DNA of 64,000 bases from Psychrobacillus sp042945595 (GTDB taxonomy: Bacteria > Bacillota > Bacilli > Bacillales_A > Planococcaceae). Shown here one piece after another: positions 7,098-15,985 of this stretch; position 1 is the first letter of the stretch; each line of letters starts with the position of its first letter. The stretch spans positions 3,844,001 to 3,908,000 of the forward strand of contig NZ_CP168493.1 in assembly GCF_042945595.1 (NCBI RefSeq), read 5' to 3'. A program made the position numbers and the translations under genes. The notes beneath the pieces were generated by a model. The model ran no database searches and was not told where the DNA came from. It saw only the letters and a program-made list of their open reading frames with translations.

Positions 7098-9023
7098 GTG
7101 TATAAAACGATTGGAATTCTTGCACATGTAGATGCCGGAAAAACTACTTTTTCCGAGCAGTTGCTGTATCATACTAAGGCGATTAGACAAAAAGGTCGTG
7201 TCGATCATCGAGACTCTTTCCTCGACAGTCATTCGATTGAAAAAAATAGAGGTATTACAATCTTTGCTGATCAAGGAATATTTACTTATAACGATTCCAC
7301 TTATTATATTATCGATACTCCTGGTCACGTCGATTTCTCTCCAGAGATGGAACGAGCAATTCAAGTGATGGACTACGCCATTATCATTATTAGTGCAGTA
7401 GATGGCGTAGAAGGTCACACAGAAACCGTTTGGCAGTTACTTCGCAAACACCAAGTGCCAACCTTTTTCTTTATCAATAAAACTGATTATGAAGGAACTG
7501 ATACAGCGAAAATTCTAGCGGAAATTCGTTCTAATTTATCCGAAGATGTATGTGATTTGGCCAATTCTTTTAACGATGAATTCATTGAATTTATTGCAGA
7601 GCGTGATGAAGAACTTTTGGAAAAGTATATGGATACTGGATACGATTATGAAGAATGGATAAGGACATTCAAACGAATGATCCATGAAAATAAAATATTC
7701 GCCTGTGCAAACGGTTCTGCATTAAAAGATATCGGTGTCCTTGAATTTTTAGATAAACTCGATATGTTAACAGAGACTGCCTATAATCCAGATAAGGAGT
7801 TTGCCGCACAGGTGTATAAAATTCGCCATGATGAAAGTGGAAATCGAGTCACTTTTCTAAAATTATTAAGTGGGAAACTAAAAGTTCGGGATGAAGTGAT
7901 GTATGATGGGCAAACGGAGAAAATTACGCAGATCCGACTATATAATGGAAATAAGTTTAAACCAGTTGATCAAGCCCTTGCTGGTGAATTAGTTGCTGTA
8001 ACAGGGTTAACAACTGCTTCGATTGGTGACGGAATTGGTGCTATCAATGATAAGGTGGCATTTGATATGGTCCCAACATTAAAGTCAAAAGTCATCTTTG
8101 AGGCTCCTATCCATGTCAAAGAGATCTTACGTTGTTTTAAACTTTTAGATGCGGAGGATCCTTCTTTACGTGTTTATTGGGATGAGCATTTTCAAGAAAT
8201 CCATGTACATGTGATGGGTGTGATTCAACTTGAAGTACTTGAACAAATTGTTCTAGAGCGTTTTCACTTCCACGTATCCTTTGGCGAACCTAGAATTCTT
8301 TATAAAGAGACAATCGCCAATGCGGTTCGAGGACATGGTCACTTTGAGCCGTTAAAACATTATGCAGAAGTACATTTATTGATCGAGCCTACTAAACGTG
8401 GAAGCGGGATTTCATTTGAAAATGTATGTCACGCGAATGATTTATCAATTGGCAATCAAAACTTAATCCGACACCATTTGTTAGAACGGGACCATCACGG
8501 GTTACTAACGGGTTCTGCATTAACTGATGTAAAAGTTACACTACTTACCGGTCGTGGGCATAATGAACATACATCCGGTGGAGACTTTAGAGAAGCAACT
8601 TACAGAGCTTTAAGACAAGGCTTAGAAAAAGCTCAAAATGTCTTACTAGAACCATTTTACGACTACAAAATTAAAGTAGATATGGATCTTATTGGACGAG
8701 TCCTATCTGACATTCAACAAGCTCACGGAACCTTTGAATCACCAGAAAATATGGGGGACAAAGTAATCGTCAAAGGACGAGTACCTGTCGCAACATTTAT
8801 GAATTATAGTACAGTTTTTGCTTCTTTCACACATGGGAAAGGAACTCTAAGTTTACTATTTGGGGGATATGACCGATGTCATAACATAGAAGAGGTCATT
8901 GAAAAAATTGGCTACAATAAAGAAGCAGACCCTGAATATACTTCCACTTCAATTTTTTGTGCAAAAGGGAAAGGTTATAAAGTTCCATGGGATGAAGCTG
9001 AGGAAGCAATGCATTGTCTTTAG
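7098..9023 (+). CDS. Tet(M)/EF-G-like translation GTPase
   Basis: The 641-residue length matches ribosomal protection proteins of the Tet(M) group. The GTPase motifs are intact: AHVDAGKTT (9-17), RGITI (51-55), DTPGH (73-77) and NKTD (127-130). Domains II-V follow, with EF-G-like segments to the C-terminus. The domain IV loop, which in Tet(M) and Tet(O) reads YSPVSTP, is here GHNEHTSGGDF. A tetracycline-displacing activity is therefore doubtful and a general ribosome-rescue or translation role is equally likely. The start is GTG with AGAGGTGA upstream. It stands in the chromosome with no mobile genes near it. Confidence 0.82.
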   Translation: MYKTIGILAHVDAGKTTFSEQLLYHTKAIRQKGRVDHRDSFLDSHSIEKNRGITIFADQGIFTYNDSTYYIIDTPGHVDFSPEMERAIQVMDYAIIIISAVDGVEGHTETVWQLLRKHQVPTFFFINKTDYEGTDTAKILAEIRSNLSEDVCDLANSFNDEFIEFIAERDEELLEKYMDTGYDYEEWIRTFKRMIHENKIFACANGSALKDIGVLEFLDKLDMLTETAYNPDKEFAAQVYKIRHDESGNRVTFLKLLSGKLKVRDEVMYDGQTEKITQIRLYNGNKFKPVDQALAGELVAVTGLTTASIGDGIGAINDKVAFDMVPTLKSKVIFEAPIHVKEILRCFKLLDAEDPSLRVYWDEHFQEIHVHVMGVIQLEVLEQIVLERFHFHVSFGEPRILYKETIANAVRGHGHFEPLKHYAEVHLLIEPTKRGSGISFENVCHANDLSIGNQNLIRHHLLERDHHGLLTGSALTDVKVTLLTGRGHNEHTSGGDFREATYRALRQGLEKAQNVLLEPFYDYKIKVDMDLIGRVLSDIQQAHGTFESPENMGDKVIVKGRVPVATFMNYSTVFASFTHGKGTLSLLFGGYDRCHNIEEVIEKIGYNKEADPEYTSTSIFCAKGKGYKVPWDEAEEAMHCL

Positions 9024-9084
9024 ACTGATAGGAAACACTTTCATTCAGTCTAAAATATATTTCAAATCTAAGGAGGAATTGCTC

Positions 9085-9564
9085 ATGATTGCAACGATTC
9101 AAAAAGAAGATGAAGTCTACACCGCACATTACGAAAGACATTTTCACCATACGGTAGATAATGTTTGGTCAATGCTGACTGATAACGAGCAGCTACAACA
9201 ATGGTTCACGGAACTTCAAATTGTTGATTTACGAAAAGATGGCTTAATCAAATTTGATATGCAAGATGGAACTTTCATTGACATGAAGATTCTAGATTTT
9301 GAACCTATGCAAGTATTAGCTTTTGAATGGGGTAAAGATACTGTAAGGTTTGAATTATCTCCTGTTTCTGATGGATGTCGTCTCGTTTTTATTGAAACTC
9401 TCTCATCCTTTACAGAACATACAATAAAAGATCTTGCGGGATGGCATGTATGTTTTGATGTAATCAAAGCAATTTTAGATGATCGAACAATTGAGTCAAG
9501 AAACGACAGTTGGAAAGCTTGGTATGTGAAATATAAGGATCTTCTCCAAACATTCGTAAAATAA
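9085..9564 (+). CDS. SRPBCC (START/AHSA1-like) domain protein
   Basis: This is a 159-residue protein of the AHSA1-like polyketide-cyclase/START fold. The N-terminal pattern HHTVDNVWSMLTDNEQLQQW, followed by beta strands and the C-terminal helix WKAWYVKYKDLL, is typical of the family. AGGAGG lies 9 nt before the ATG at 9085; in-frame codons upstream overlap the GTPase gene and are not translated. It is 60 bp downstream of the GTPase gene and probably cotranscribed with it. Ligand and function are unknown. Confidence 0.8.
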   Translation: MIATIQKEDEVYTAHYERHFHHTVDNVWSMLTDNEQLQQWFTELQIVDLRKDGLIKFDMQDGTFIDMKILDFEPMQVLAFEWGKDTVRFELSPVSDGCRLVFIETLSSFTEHTIKDLAGWHVCFDVIKAILDDRTIESRNDSWKAWYVKYKDLLQTFVK

Positions 9565-9568
9565 TAGA

Positions 9569-9601
9569 CACCCTATAGCAATTCTCCATTGCTATAGGGT
9601 G
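9569..9601. terminator. Bidirectional hairpin between convergent genes
   Basis: CACCCTATAGCAAT and ATTGCTATAGGGTG form a perfect 14-bp stem with a 5-base loop between two converging genes. It lacks a good U-run on either side, so termination may be partial. Confidence 0.6.
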
Positions 9602-9608
9602 CTATCAT

Positions 9609-10214
9609 CTACTCATAACGGAAAATTATGAACCGTTCATTGCTATTTTGTTCATATAATTCCTGTACTTTTACTTCTTTCAACAACTCAAATGCAGTTC
9701 TTTCCTCGAGAAACTGAATATACTCCGGAGTAGGATAATAAAGAATAACATCTACCGAACGTGCATGTTTTTCAACCGATTGAAGAATATTACTTATAAC
9801 CTTTTGAAAAATTTGAAGGGAAAATGGATTAAAGAAGTAAAAACGATTATCTTTAAAATCCACTTTGTATTCCTCCGCTAGCATTCGTTCAAATCCAATA
9901 TAAGCTCTTGTTTGCTTGGATCTACCCATGTAATTCACCAGGTTTTCCATCGATTCCTGATATAGTTGTCCGCTCATTTCAACTCCTGTAACAGATACAT
10001 GCAGATGGTGATGTATATAAAAAGGAAATCGGCCTTTACCACAACCGAAATCTACAAATTGATCAGTAGAAGCACAGTCATACTCATCGAAAAGAGCTTC
10101 TAACGCTATGTAAGGGGTTGCTTCATAACGGTTATAATGCGCGGATTGGTGTTGCCATTCCCTTATGCCCTCCGTTTTAATACGAAGCAATCGATCGTGC
10201 TCTTGTTCTTTCAT
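9609..10214 (-). CDS. Class I SAM-dependent methyltransferase
   Basis: The 201-residue protein carries the SAM-binding motif I VDFGCGKGRF at about residues 53-62. The acidic end of strand 2 follows (VTGVEMS), then a motif-IV-like FYFFNPFS. This layout is that of small-molecule or protein class I methyltransferases. The substrate cannot be deduced. AAAGGAGG lies before the ATG. It is just downstream of the YeiH gene on the same strand, separated by 12 bp, so the two are likely cotranscribed. Confidence 0.8.
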   Translation of the reverse strand: MKEQEHDRLLRIKTEGIREWQHQSAHYNRYEATPYIALEALFDEYDCASTDQFVDFGCGKGRFPFYIHHHLHVSVTGVEMSGQLYQESMENLVNYMGRSKQTRAYIGFERMLAEEYKVDFKDNRFYFFNPFSLQIFQKVISNILQSVEKHARSVDVILYYPTPEYIQFLEERTAFELLKEVKVQELYEQNSNERFIIFRYE

Positions 10215-10226
10215 TGCATCCTCCTT

Positions 10227-11228
10227 TTAAACATTTAGATGAAAAACAAAAACAAGAATATATCCTAGAATGGACAAAAAGACAGATCCAATGAGACCAG
10301 CTACAAAAGGTTTTACGCCTAATTTTCTAAATGTTTTAATGTTTATATTTAATCCTAATCCCGCCATCGCCATTGCAATTAGTAAATATGCTACTAGGAC
10401 AAGAAAACTTGCAAATGATTCTGGGAAAATTCCAAGTGTATGAATACCACTCATCACGAGAAAACCAATAATGAACCAAGGGATACTAGACATCGAAAAT
10501 TTACTTTTCTCTCCGTCCTTTTCTCTTCTTTGCATGATAAATCCAATTACTAAAGCAATTGGAACTAACAATACGACGCGTGTAAGCTTTACAATGACAG
10601 CTAAATCTACCGCTTCACTTCCCCCTGGGGCTGCCGCTGCAATAACATGGGCAATTTCGTGAAGAGTTCCTCCGGCAAAAACACCGTATCCTTTAGCAGT
10701 TAAATTTAGTATAGGATAAATAAAAGTATATACTAACGTAAATAGTGTACCAAGTATCGCAATTGTCGCAACCCCGATGGCCGTTTCATCGTCGTTTGCT
10801 TTTATTTGCGGTGCAATTGCCACGACAGCTGCCGCTCCACAAATAGCTGTCCCACAAGCTGTTAAAATTCCTAATTTCTTATCTACACCAAACAAACGTG
10901 TTAAACCATACACAGCGAATAGGGCAAAAATGATATTAATAAGTGCTATAAAAAAAACGCTTAACCCAGCATCATAAATATCCGCTAAATTCAATCGCAT
11001 ACCTAACAGTATAATACCTAGTCGTAATAATTTCTTACTTGAAAAAGTTACCCCTTGTTGGAATTGTGCTGGCACACCAATTGTCGCACTCCAAATCATT
11101 CCTAAAATTATGGCAATTACTAACTGACCCATTATAGATAAAAACGGAATTCCTGCTAACAGTTTTGCTATTAACGCAATGATTAAAGTAATTCCTATAC
11201 CGTAAAAGAAATGTATATTCTTATTCAT
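10227..11228 (-). CDS. YeiH-family membrane protein (putative sulfate exporter)
   Basis: The roughly 333-residue polytopic protein matches the UPF0324/YeiH family. It has repeated Gly-rich helices, GTAICGAAAVVAIAP, GVFAGGTLHEIAHVIAA and a C-terminal AMAGLGLNINIKTFRKLG. The family is often annotated as a putative sulfate exporter, with little biochemical support. I take the ATG at 11228 after AAGGAGGATAC; an open extension upstream lacks signals. It is divergent from a LysR gene 113 bp away, which probably controls it. Confidence 0.82.
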   Translation of the reverse strand: MNKNIHFFYGIGITLIIALIAKLLAGIPFLSIMGQLVIAIILGMIWSATIGVPAQFQQGVTFSSKKLLRLGIILLGMRLNLADIYDAGLSVFFIALINIIFALFAVYGLTRLFGVDKKLGILTACGTAICGAAAVVAIAPQIKANDDETAIGVATIAILGTLFTLVYTFIYPILNLTAKGYGVFAGGTLHEIAHVIAAAAPGGSEAVDLAVIVKLTRVVLLVPIALVIGFIMQRREKDGEKSKFSMSSIPWFIIGFLVMSGIHTLGIFPESFASFLVLVAYLLIAMAMAGLGLNINIKTFRKLGVKPFVAGLIGSVFLSILGYILVFVFHLNV

Positions 11229-11341
11229 CTTAAAAGTATCCTCCTTTATATTTAAGTTCACTATACGTTTATCTTCATTATTAGTAAAATACATATATAT
11301 AATGATTTCAATTAATAATTTTAATGAAGGAGTGATAATTA

Positions 11342-12277
11342 ATGAACTATGATGCACTAAAAACTTTTGTGACACTGGCGGAAGTTAAAAACTTCACAAA
11401 AACTGCGATGCTCCTTCATATATCTCAACCAAGTGTTAGTGTCCATATAAAAAATTTAGAAGCAGAATTTCAAACAGAATTGTTCATAAGATCCCCCAAA
11501 TTATTAAAAATTACTCCTTCTGGAGAAATATTGTATGAACGAGCTAAACAAATGCTTTCTATGTATGAGCAATCCCAAAAGGATATTCTAGAACATCAAC
11601 ATGAAATTAGAGGTAAGTTAATCATTGGGGCAAGTTTTACAATAGGAGAATACATTCTCCCTTCCTTAATCATCGAACTTCATTCCCAGCATCCAAGTCT
11701 TGAGTTGGAAGTATTTATTGGGAATACGGAAGACATTGTTCAATCCGTTCGATTATTCAAAGTAGATATTGGGCTAATAGAAGGACAAACAAATGATAAA
11801 GAACTACAAGTAGAACCTTTCATGGAAGATGAATTATTTATTGTTAGCTCTTCTCATCATCCACTTGCTTTAAAAAAGTCGCTTACTATCAATGATTTTC
11901 AAAATCAGAAGTGGTTTATGAGGGAGGAAGGTTCAGGAACACGTGAATACCTAAAACATGTAATACGTTCCAACGGAGTGAAAGCAGAATCCATAGTCAC
12001 TATCAATAGCAATCAAGGAATTAAAGAAATGGTTACCCTTAGCAAGGAAGGTCTATCGCTATTATCTATTCATACAATTTATAAAGAAGTTAAACAGCAA
12101 GATTTAGCTATTCTTCATCTTAACCAACTATCTTTTAAACGCACTTTTTCATGTATATGTGCTCCAATTATGGAAACGAAAAGACATGTTTTAGCATTTA
12201 AAAATGTCTTAATGAATAAAGAATATAAACCGCTTCTTACGATGCCATTGGAAAGTGAAAAAAAACCTTCGACCTGA
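11342..12277 (+). CDS. LysR-family transcriptional regulator
   Basis: The 311-residue protein has an N-terminal winged HTH (residues 1-60, with AEVKNFTKTAMLLHISQPSVSVHIKNLE split in helix 2-3) and a C-terminal inducer-binding domain. GAAGGAGTGATAATTA precedes the ATG. It is transcribed away from the YeiH gene, the usual arrangement for a LysR regulator and its target. The AT-rich 113-bp gap holds a candidate TATAAT at about 11297. It resembles the CysL/YeiE type, but the effector is unknown. Confidence 0.85.
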   Translation: MNYDALKTFVTLAEVKNFTKTAMLLHISQPSVSVHIKNLEAEFQTELFIRSPKLLKITPSGEILYERAKQMLSMYEQSQKDILEHQHEIRGKLIIGASFTIGEYILPSLIIELHSQHPSLELEVFIGNTEDIVQSVRLFKVDIGLIEGQTNDKELQVEPFMEDELFIVSSSHHPLALKKSLTINDFQNQKWFMREEGSGTREYLKHVIRSNGVKAESIVTINSNQGIKEMVTLSKEGLSLLSIHTIYKEVKQQDLAILHLNQLSFKRTFSCICAPIMETKRHVLAFKNVLMNKEYKPLLTMPLESEKKPST

Positions 12278-12303
12278 TATATATCAGGTCGAAGGCACTT
12301 TTT
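12266..12303. terminator. Bidirectional terminator, 30-bp perfect palindrome
   Basis: CCTTCGACCTGATAT is followed immediately by its exact reverse complement. It includes the LysR stop codon and has A and T runs on its two sides. It serves both the LysR gene and the convergent SDR gene. Confidence 0.8.
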
Positions 12304-13112
12304 TAAGCTTGTTGTGATTTTTTCATTAGTTCTTTGAAGTCTGGTACAGTTGGGTTAGCAAGATAATGGCCACCCTCCACTTGAATTGTTTGTCCAGTAA
12401 TGAATTTAGATTCATCTGAAGCTAAAAACAGCACAGTGTTTCCAATATCGTCTGCCTCACCATGATATGGAAGAGCATTATATTTTCCAAAAATATCTAA
12501 TAGAGCTGGAGGTAAATTATTTTTAGCTGCCGGCGTTAAAATAAGGCCTGGTGCAACTCCATTACAACGAATATTATCTCTACCATATTGAGTTGCAATA
12601 TACTTTGTCAACTGAACAACTGCAGCTTTTGACGCTCCATATGCAGAACGTACTGAGTCTGATGCAAATGCAGCCATAGATGCTGTATTTATAATAGAAC
12701 CACCACCAGCTTTTATCATATGTGGAATAGCGAAACGGCTACCTAGTAACACACTTTTCGTATTTACGTTCATTAATTTATCCCATTCATCTAGGTCCAT
12801 GTTCACAACATCCAAATCCTTTTTAAGATTTGTCATACCAACATTGTTATACAAAACCGTTAGGGAACCGTAATGATTTACAGTAAATTCAACTGCTTCT
12901 TTTATAGATTCTTCTTTAGATGCATCTAAGAATATACTTACTGCTTCTCCACCTTGACTTTTAATATTTTCCGCTGCTTCTTTCGCACCGTCTACATTAA
13001 AATCTGCAATGACAACTTTTGCTCCTTCTTTTGCTAAAAGTTGCGCAGTTGACAATCCAATACCTGATGCTCCACCTGTTACTAATGCTACTTTACCTTG
13101 TACACGATTCAT
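12303..13112 (-). CDS. SDR-family oxidoreductase
   Basis: This 269-residue classical short-chain dehydrogenase/reductase has the Rossmann motif TGGASGIG near residue 13, NNVG, the catalytic Ser before SMAAFASDS, and YGASK (Tyr and Lys). The C-terminal IQVEGGHYLA is typical. GAGGAG 7 nt before the ATG at 13112 sets the start. It lies 39 bp after a second SDR gene on the same strand, so the pair likely forms an operon acting on related substrates. Confidence 0.87.
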   Translation of the reverse strand: MNRVQGKVALVTGGASGIGLSTAQLLAKEGAKVVIADFNVDGAKEAAENIKSQGGEAVSIFLDASKEESIKEAVEFTVNHYGSLTVLYNNVGMTNLKKDLDVVNMDLDEWDKLMNVNTKSVLLGSRFAIPHMIKAGGGSIINTASMAAFASDSVRSAYGASKAAVVQLTKYIATQYGRDNIRCNGVAPGLILTPAAKNNLPPALLDIFGKYNALPYHGEADDIGNTVLFLASDESKFITGQTIQVEGGHYLANPTVPDFKELMKKSQQA

Positions 13113-13151
13113 AATAATTTCTCCTCTTTTTTCCAAATTTATCATTATAAT

Positions 13152-13907
13152 TTATCTTAGTTTTGTAGCTCCACCATCAACCATTATTGTCTGACCCGAA
13201 ATATAGTCTGAATCAGAACTTGCTAAAAACACTGCAACTCTTCCGATATCACTTTCTAATTCACCTAGTCTTCTAAGAGGAATTTTTGAAAGCACTGCTT
13301 GATAATATTCTGGATTTTCTTCCGCCCATGCTTGCATGCCAGGAGAATTCGCAATCGGAGCGATTAAGTTTACGTTAATGCCGAATGGTCCAAATTCATT
13401 TGCTGCAACACGAGTAATTGCACGAATTGCTTCTTTTGCTGCTGCATAAGTTACTTGAGTTGCATCCCCATTAATGCCCGCACTAGAAGCAAAGTTGATA
13501 ATTTTTCCTTGCGTCTCTTTTAAATGAGGTAGAGCAGCTTGCATTAAGTAAAATGTCGGATAGAAACCAGTATTAAAGGATAAATCAAAATCTTCTTGAG
13601 TCGCTTCTTCGATTGTCTTAATGCGAGAAGCATGTGCATTATTAACAAGAATATCTAATTTCCCAAACTTACTTATAACTTGGTCAATAATACCTGCCAA
13701 TTTTTCACGTTCTGCCAAGTTTGCTTGGATAAAGATAGATTCTGGTGCATACGCTTGTAGTTCTTTTATTGATTGCATGCCAAATTTTTCATTAAGGTCT
13801 ACGATAACAACAGTGGCACCCTCTTTTACGTATGCCATTGCCATTCCTTTTCCTATTCCTGAAGCTCCGCCAGTAATAATAGCTATCTTCCCTTGTAGTC
13901 TACTCAA
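13152..13907 (-). CDS. SDR-family oxidoreductase
   Basis: This is a second classical SDR of about 251 residues, with TGGASGIGKG, the NNAH motif, catalytic Ser in FASSAG, and YAAAK. The ATG at 13916 touches the GGAG ribosome site with zero spacing, so the in-frame TTG at 13907 with 9-nt spacing is the more likely start. It is the first gene of the two-SDR unit. It resembles 3-oxoacyl-ACP reductase or glucose-dehydrogenase relatives; the substrate is not predictable. Confidence 0.85.
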   Translation of the reverse strand: MSRLQGKIAIITGGASGIGKGMAMAYVKEGATVVIVDLNEKFGMQSIKELQAYAPESIFIQANLAEREKLAGIIDQVISKFGKLDILVNNAHASRIKTIEEATQEDFDLSFNTGFYPTFYLMQAALPHLKETQGKIINFASSAGINGDATQVTYAAAKEAIRAITRVAANEFGPFGINVNLIAPIANSPGMQAWAEENPEYYQAVLSKIPLRRLGELESDIGRVAVFLASSDSDYISGQTIMVDGGATKLR

Positions 13908-13981
13908 TAAGAACATCTCCTTTTTCCAAATTTATTTTAACACTAAAATATATAAAGTTAAAGCAAGTTGATTGATTGATA

Positions 13982-15079
13982 TTATTTACCAAACACATGT
14001 GACTGTACCCACCAATCACTTTGACCCATTAGAGTTTCGACATCTTTGAGTGGATATATGCTCACGGGATCCCCTTGTAAAACAGCAGTTGCATAAAAAG
14101 AAGGCACGCCAATCACCACTGCTTGATTACCATTGACCGTCTTTTTCATGATGCTCACTTTCGCTATCCCCCCCACATTCGTATAACCAAAAGTCTGTCC
14201 AGAAAAGAAATTTCCTAATGAATAAAACACATGCGTTTCGCGACCTTCATTTGTTCTTATCATTTCATATGGTTGAATAACATGCGGGTGGTGGCCGAAT
14301 ATAATATCAGCACCTGCATCAGCCATTATTAGGGCTAATTGTTTTTGTTCTTCGTTCGGTTCCAATTCATATTCAGTACCCCAATGAATGCTCACAATAA
14401 CGAACTCAACTTTGCGTTTTAATGCTCGAATTTCCTTCGATACTCGTTCAGGATCAATTTGATTTACCAAATATTCATTACCGTTAGGAGTCGAATATCC
14501 ATTCATTCCATATGTATAACCAAGAAATCCAAAGTTAATATCTTTTACTTGTAAAATGCGGTCGTTTTTTTGATCTTCCCACGATTCATATGCCCCAATA
14601 TAAGGAATATCGTACTTTTTCATATGATTAATAGCTGATAAGACACCCGCTTCTTTTTGATCGAGTGTATGATTATTCGCCATGGATATTATATCCACTC
14701 CAACCGTTTTCAAATCCCCTATAATATGTGCAGGACTTGAGAAATTAGGATAACCCGAGTATCCAAACTCGGCTCCTGCTGGGATAGATTCCTGATTGGC
14801 CAATAAAATATCTAATGATTCTAGCTCCTTTCTTATTGGTTCAAAGGATGGTAGAAAACTTTCGTAATTGTATAATGGATAATGCAATAAAATGTCTCCA
14901 ATCATTCCAATCTCTATCGTTTCCTCCTCATAATCCATATGAAATGTCGAAATTTGTTTCCCGTGGAACTTTTCGTTGAAAGGTTCGTTCACTTGTAAAT
15001 TAGAATAGAATAAGACCGAAACAACAGATATTAGTAATGAATATAAGCTTTTTATAGGGAGCACCTCCCTTGCAATCAT
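13982..15079 (-). CDS. CapA-family protein (poly-gamma-glutamate synthesis/export type)
   Basis: The 365-residue protein has an N-terminal membrane anchor (residues 9-25) and then the CapA metallophosphatase-like fold. Motifs include GMIGDILLH, ILLANQES, MANNHTLDQ, VSIHWGTEYE and IFGHHPHVIQ. CapA/PgsA proteins act at the membrane in poly-gamma-glutamate handling; no capB or capC homologues are present, so the role is open. The first ATG lacks a clear ribosome site. A GGGAGG occurs inside the ORF, directly before a GTG, with no good start codon at normal spacing, so the exact start is uncertain. Confidence 0.78.
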   Translation of the reverse strand: MIAREVLPIKSLYSLLISVVSVLFYSNLQVNEPFNEKFHGKQISTFHMDYEEETIEIGMIGDILLHYPLYNYESFLPSFEPIRKELESLDILLANQESIPAGAEFGYSGYPNFSSPAHIIGDLKTVGVDIISMANNHTLDQKEAGVLSAINHMKKYDIPYIGAYESWEDQKNDRILQVKDINFGFLGYTYGMNGYSTPNGNEYLVNQIDPERVSKEIRALKRKVEFVIVSIHWGTEYELEPNEEQKQLALIMADAGADIIFGHHPHVIQPYEMIRTNEGRETHVFYSLGNFFSGQTFGYTNVGGIAKVSIMKKTVNGNQAVVIGVPSFYATAVLQGDPVSIYPLKDVETLMGQSDWWVQSHVFGK

Positions 15080-15170
15080 TTACTTTAATTAAATTGTTTA
15101 TTCAAGATGATGTGTATAAAATTCTATATTTCCCATTTATTCGACACACGATTATTTATTTTAGAAGGTA

Positions 15171-15218
15171 TTGACCTCTGTATGGTAAAGCATATAATTA
15201 ATAATGAGTGATTACTCA
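15171..15218 (+). promoter_or_regulatory. Promoter with TetR-type operator for the ABC exporter operon
   Basis: TTGACC (15171-15176) and TATAAT (15193-15198) are separated by 16 bp. Seven bp downstream, TGAGT and ACTCA half-sites (15205-15218) form a 14-bp imperfect palindrome over the likely transcription start. This is a fitting operator for the TetR gene at the end of the operon. Confidence 0.7.
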
Positions 15219-15244
15219 CTTATATAATAAGAGGAGGTTTAGAA

Positions 15245-15985
15245 ATGACTTCAACAATTGTATTAGACCAAGTAAACAAATGCTTCGGAAAAAAATCTGT
15301 CTTAAATAACATCAGTATTTCAGTAGACTCTGGACAAATTTATGGATTAATTGGCCCTTCAGGTTCCGGTAAAACTACATTAGTAAAAATTATTGTAGGT
15401 ATGGACCAACCTTCCACTGGCCAAGTGCAAGTACTTAATACGAAAGTCCCTAATTTGAAACTGTTACAGAAAATTGGTTATATGGCTCAGGCAGATGCTT
15501 TATACAATGATTTAACCGGTCAAGAAAACCTTGCGTTTTTTGCTTCGCTTTACAAGTTGAATAAAGATGTGCAAAAAAAACGAATTGCTTACGCGGCTGA
15601 TTTAGTTAACCTAACACCCCATCTAACCAAGAAAGTGCAAACCTTTTCTGGTGGAATGAAAAGAAGATTATCCCTTGCAATTGCATTATTACATGACCCG
15701 CAAATATTAATATTAGATGAGCCAACTGTTGGAATCGACCCAGAGCTACGAAAGTCCATTTGGGCAGAAATCACACGACTTAAAAGTGAAGGAAAAACAA
15801 TATTAATAACAACTCATGTGATGGACGAAGCAGAAAAATGCGATCAACTGGCTATGGTGCGAGACGGTGAAATAATATCGAGTGGTTCACCAGTAGAACT
15901 AAAAAACCATTACAAAATTGATAGTCTAGAGGAAGTATTTTTAAGAGCTGGAGGTGAAAAAGATGAGAACAATCGCATTAGTTAA
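15245..15985 (+). CDS. ABC transporter ATP-binding protein (ABC-2 type exporter)
   Basis: The 246-residue nucleotide-binding subunit has Walker A GPSGSGKTT (about residues 36-44), signature FSGGMKRR, Walker B LILDEPTVGIDPE and the switch His in TTHVMDEA. AGAGGAGG lies 7 nt before the ATG. It overlaps the permease gene by 23 bp. The ABC-2 permease and TetR repressor in the same operon suggest an inducible drug or peptide exporter. The cargo is unknown. Confidence 0.92.
   Translation: MTSTIVLDQVNKCFGKKSVLNNISISVDSGQIYGLIGPSGSGKTTLVKIIVGMDQPSTGQVQVLNTKVPNLKLLQKIGYMAQADALYNDLTGQENLAFFASLYKLNKDVQKKRIAYAADLVNLTPHLTKKVQTFSGGMKRRLSLAIALLHDPQILILDEPTVGIDPELRKSIWAEITRLKSEGKTILITTHVMDEAEKCDQLAMVRDGEIISSGSPVELKNHYKIDSLEEVFLRAGGEKDENNRIS

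Noticed and set aside
7098..9023. Naming the GTPase a tetracycline-resistance gene
   Set aside because: The tetracycline-site loop is not conserved and the gene is in ordinary chromosomal context, so only the family name is supported.
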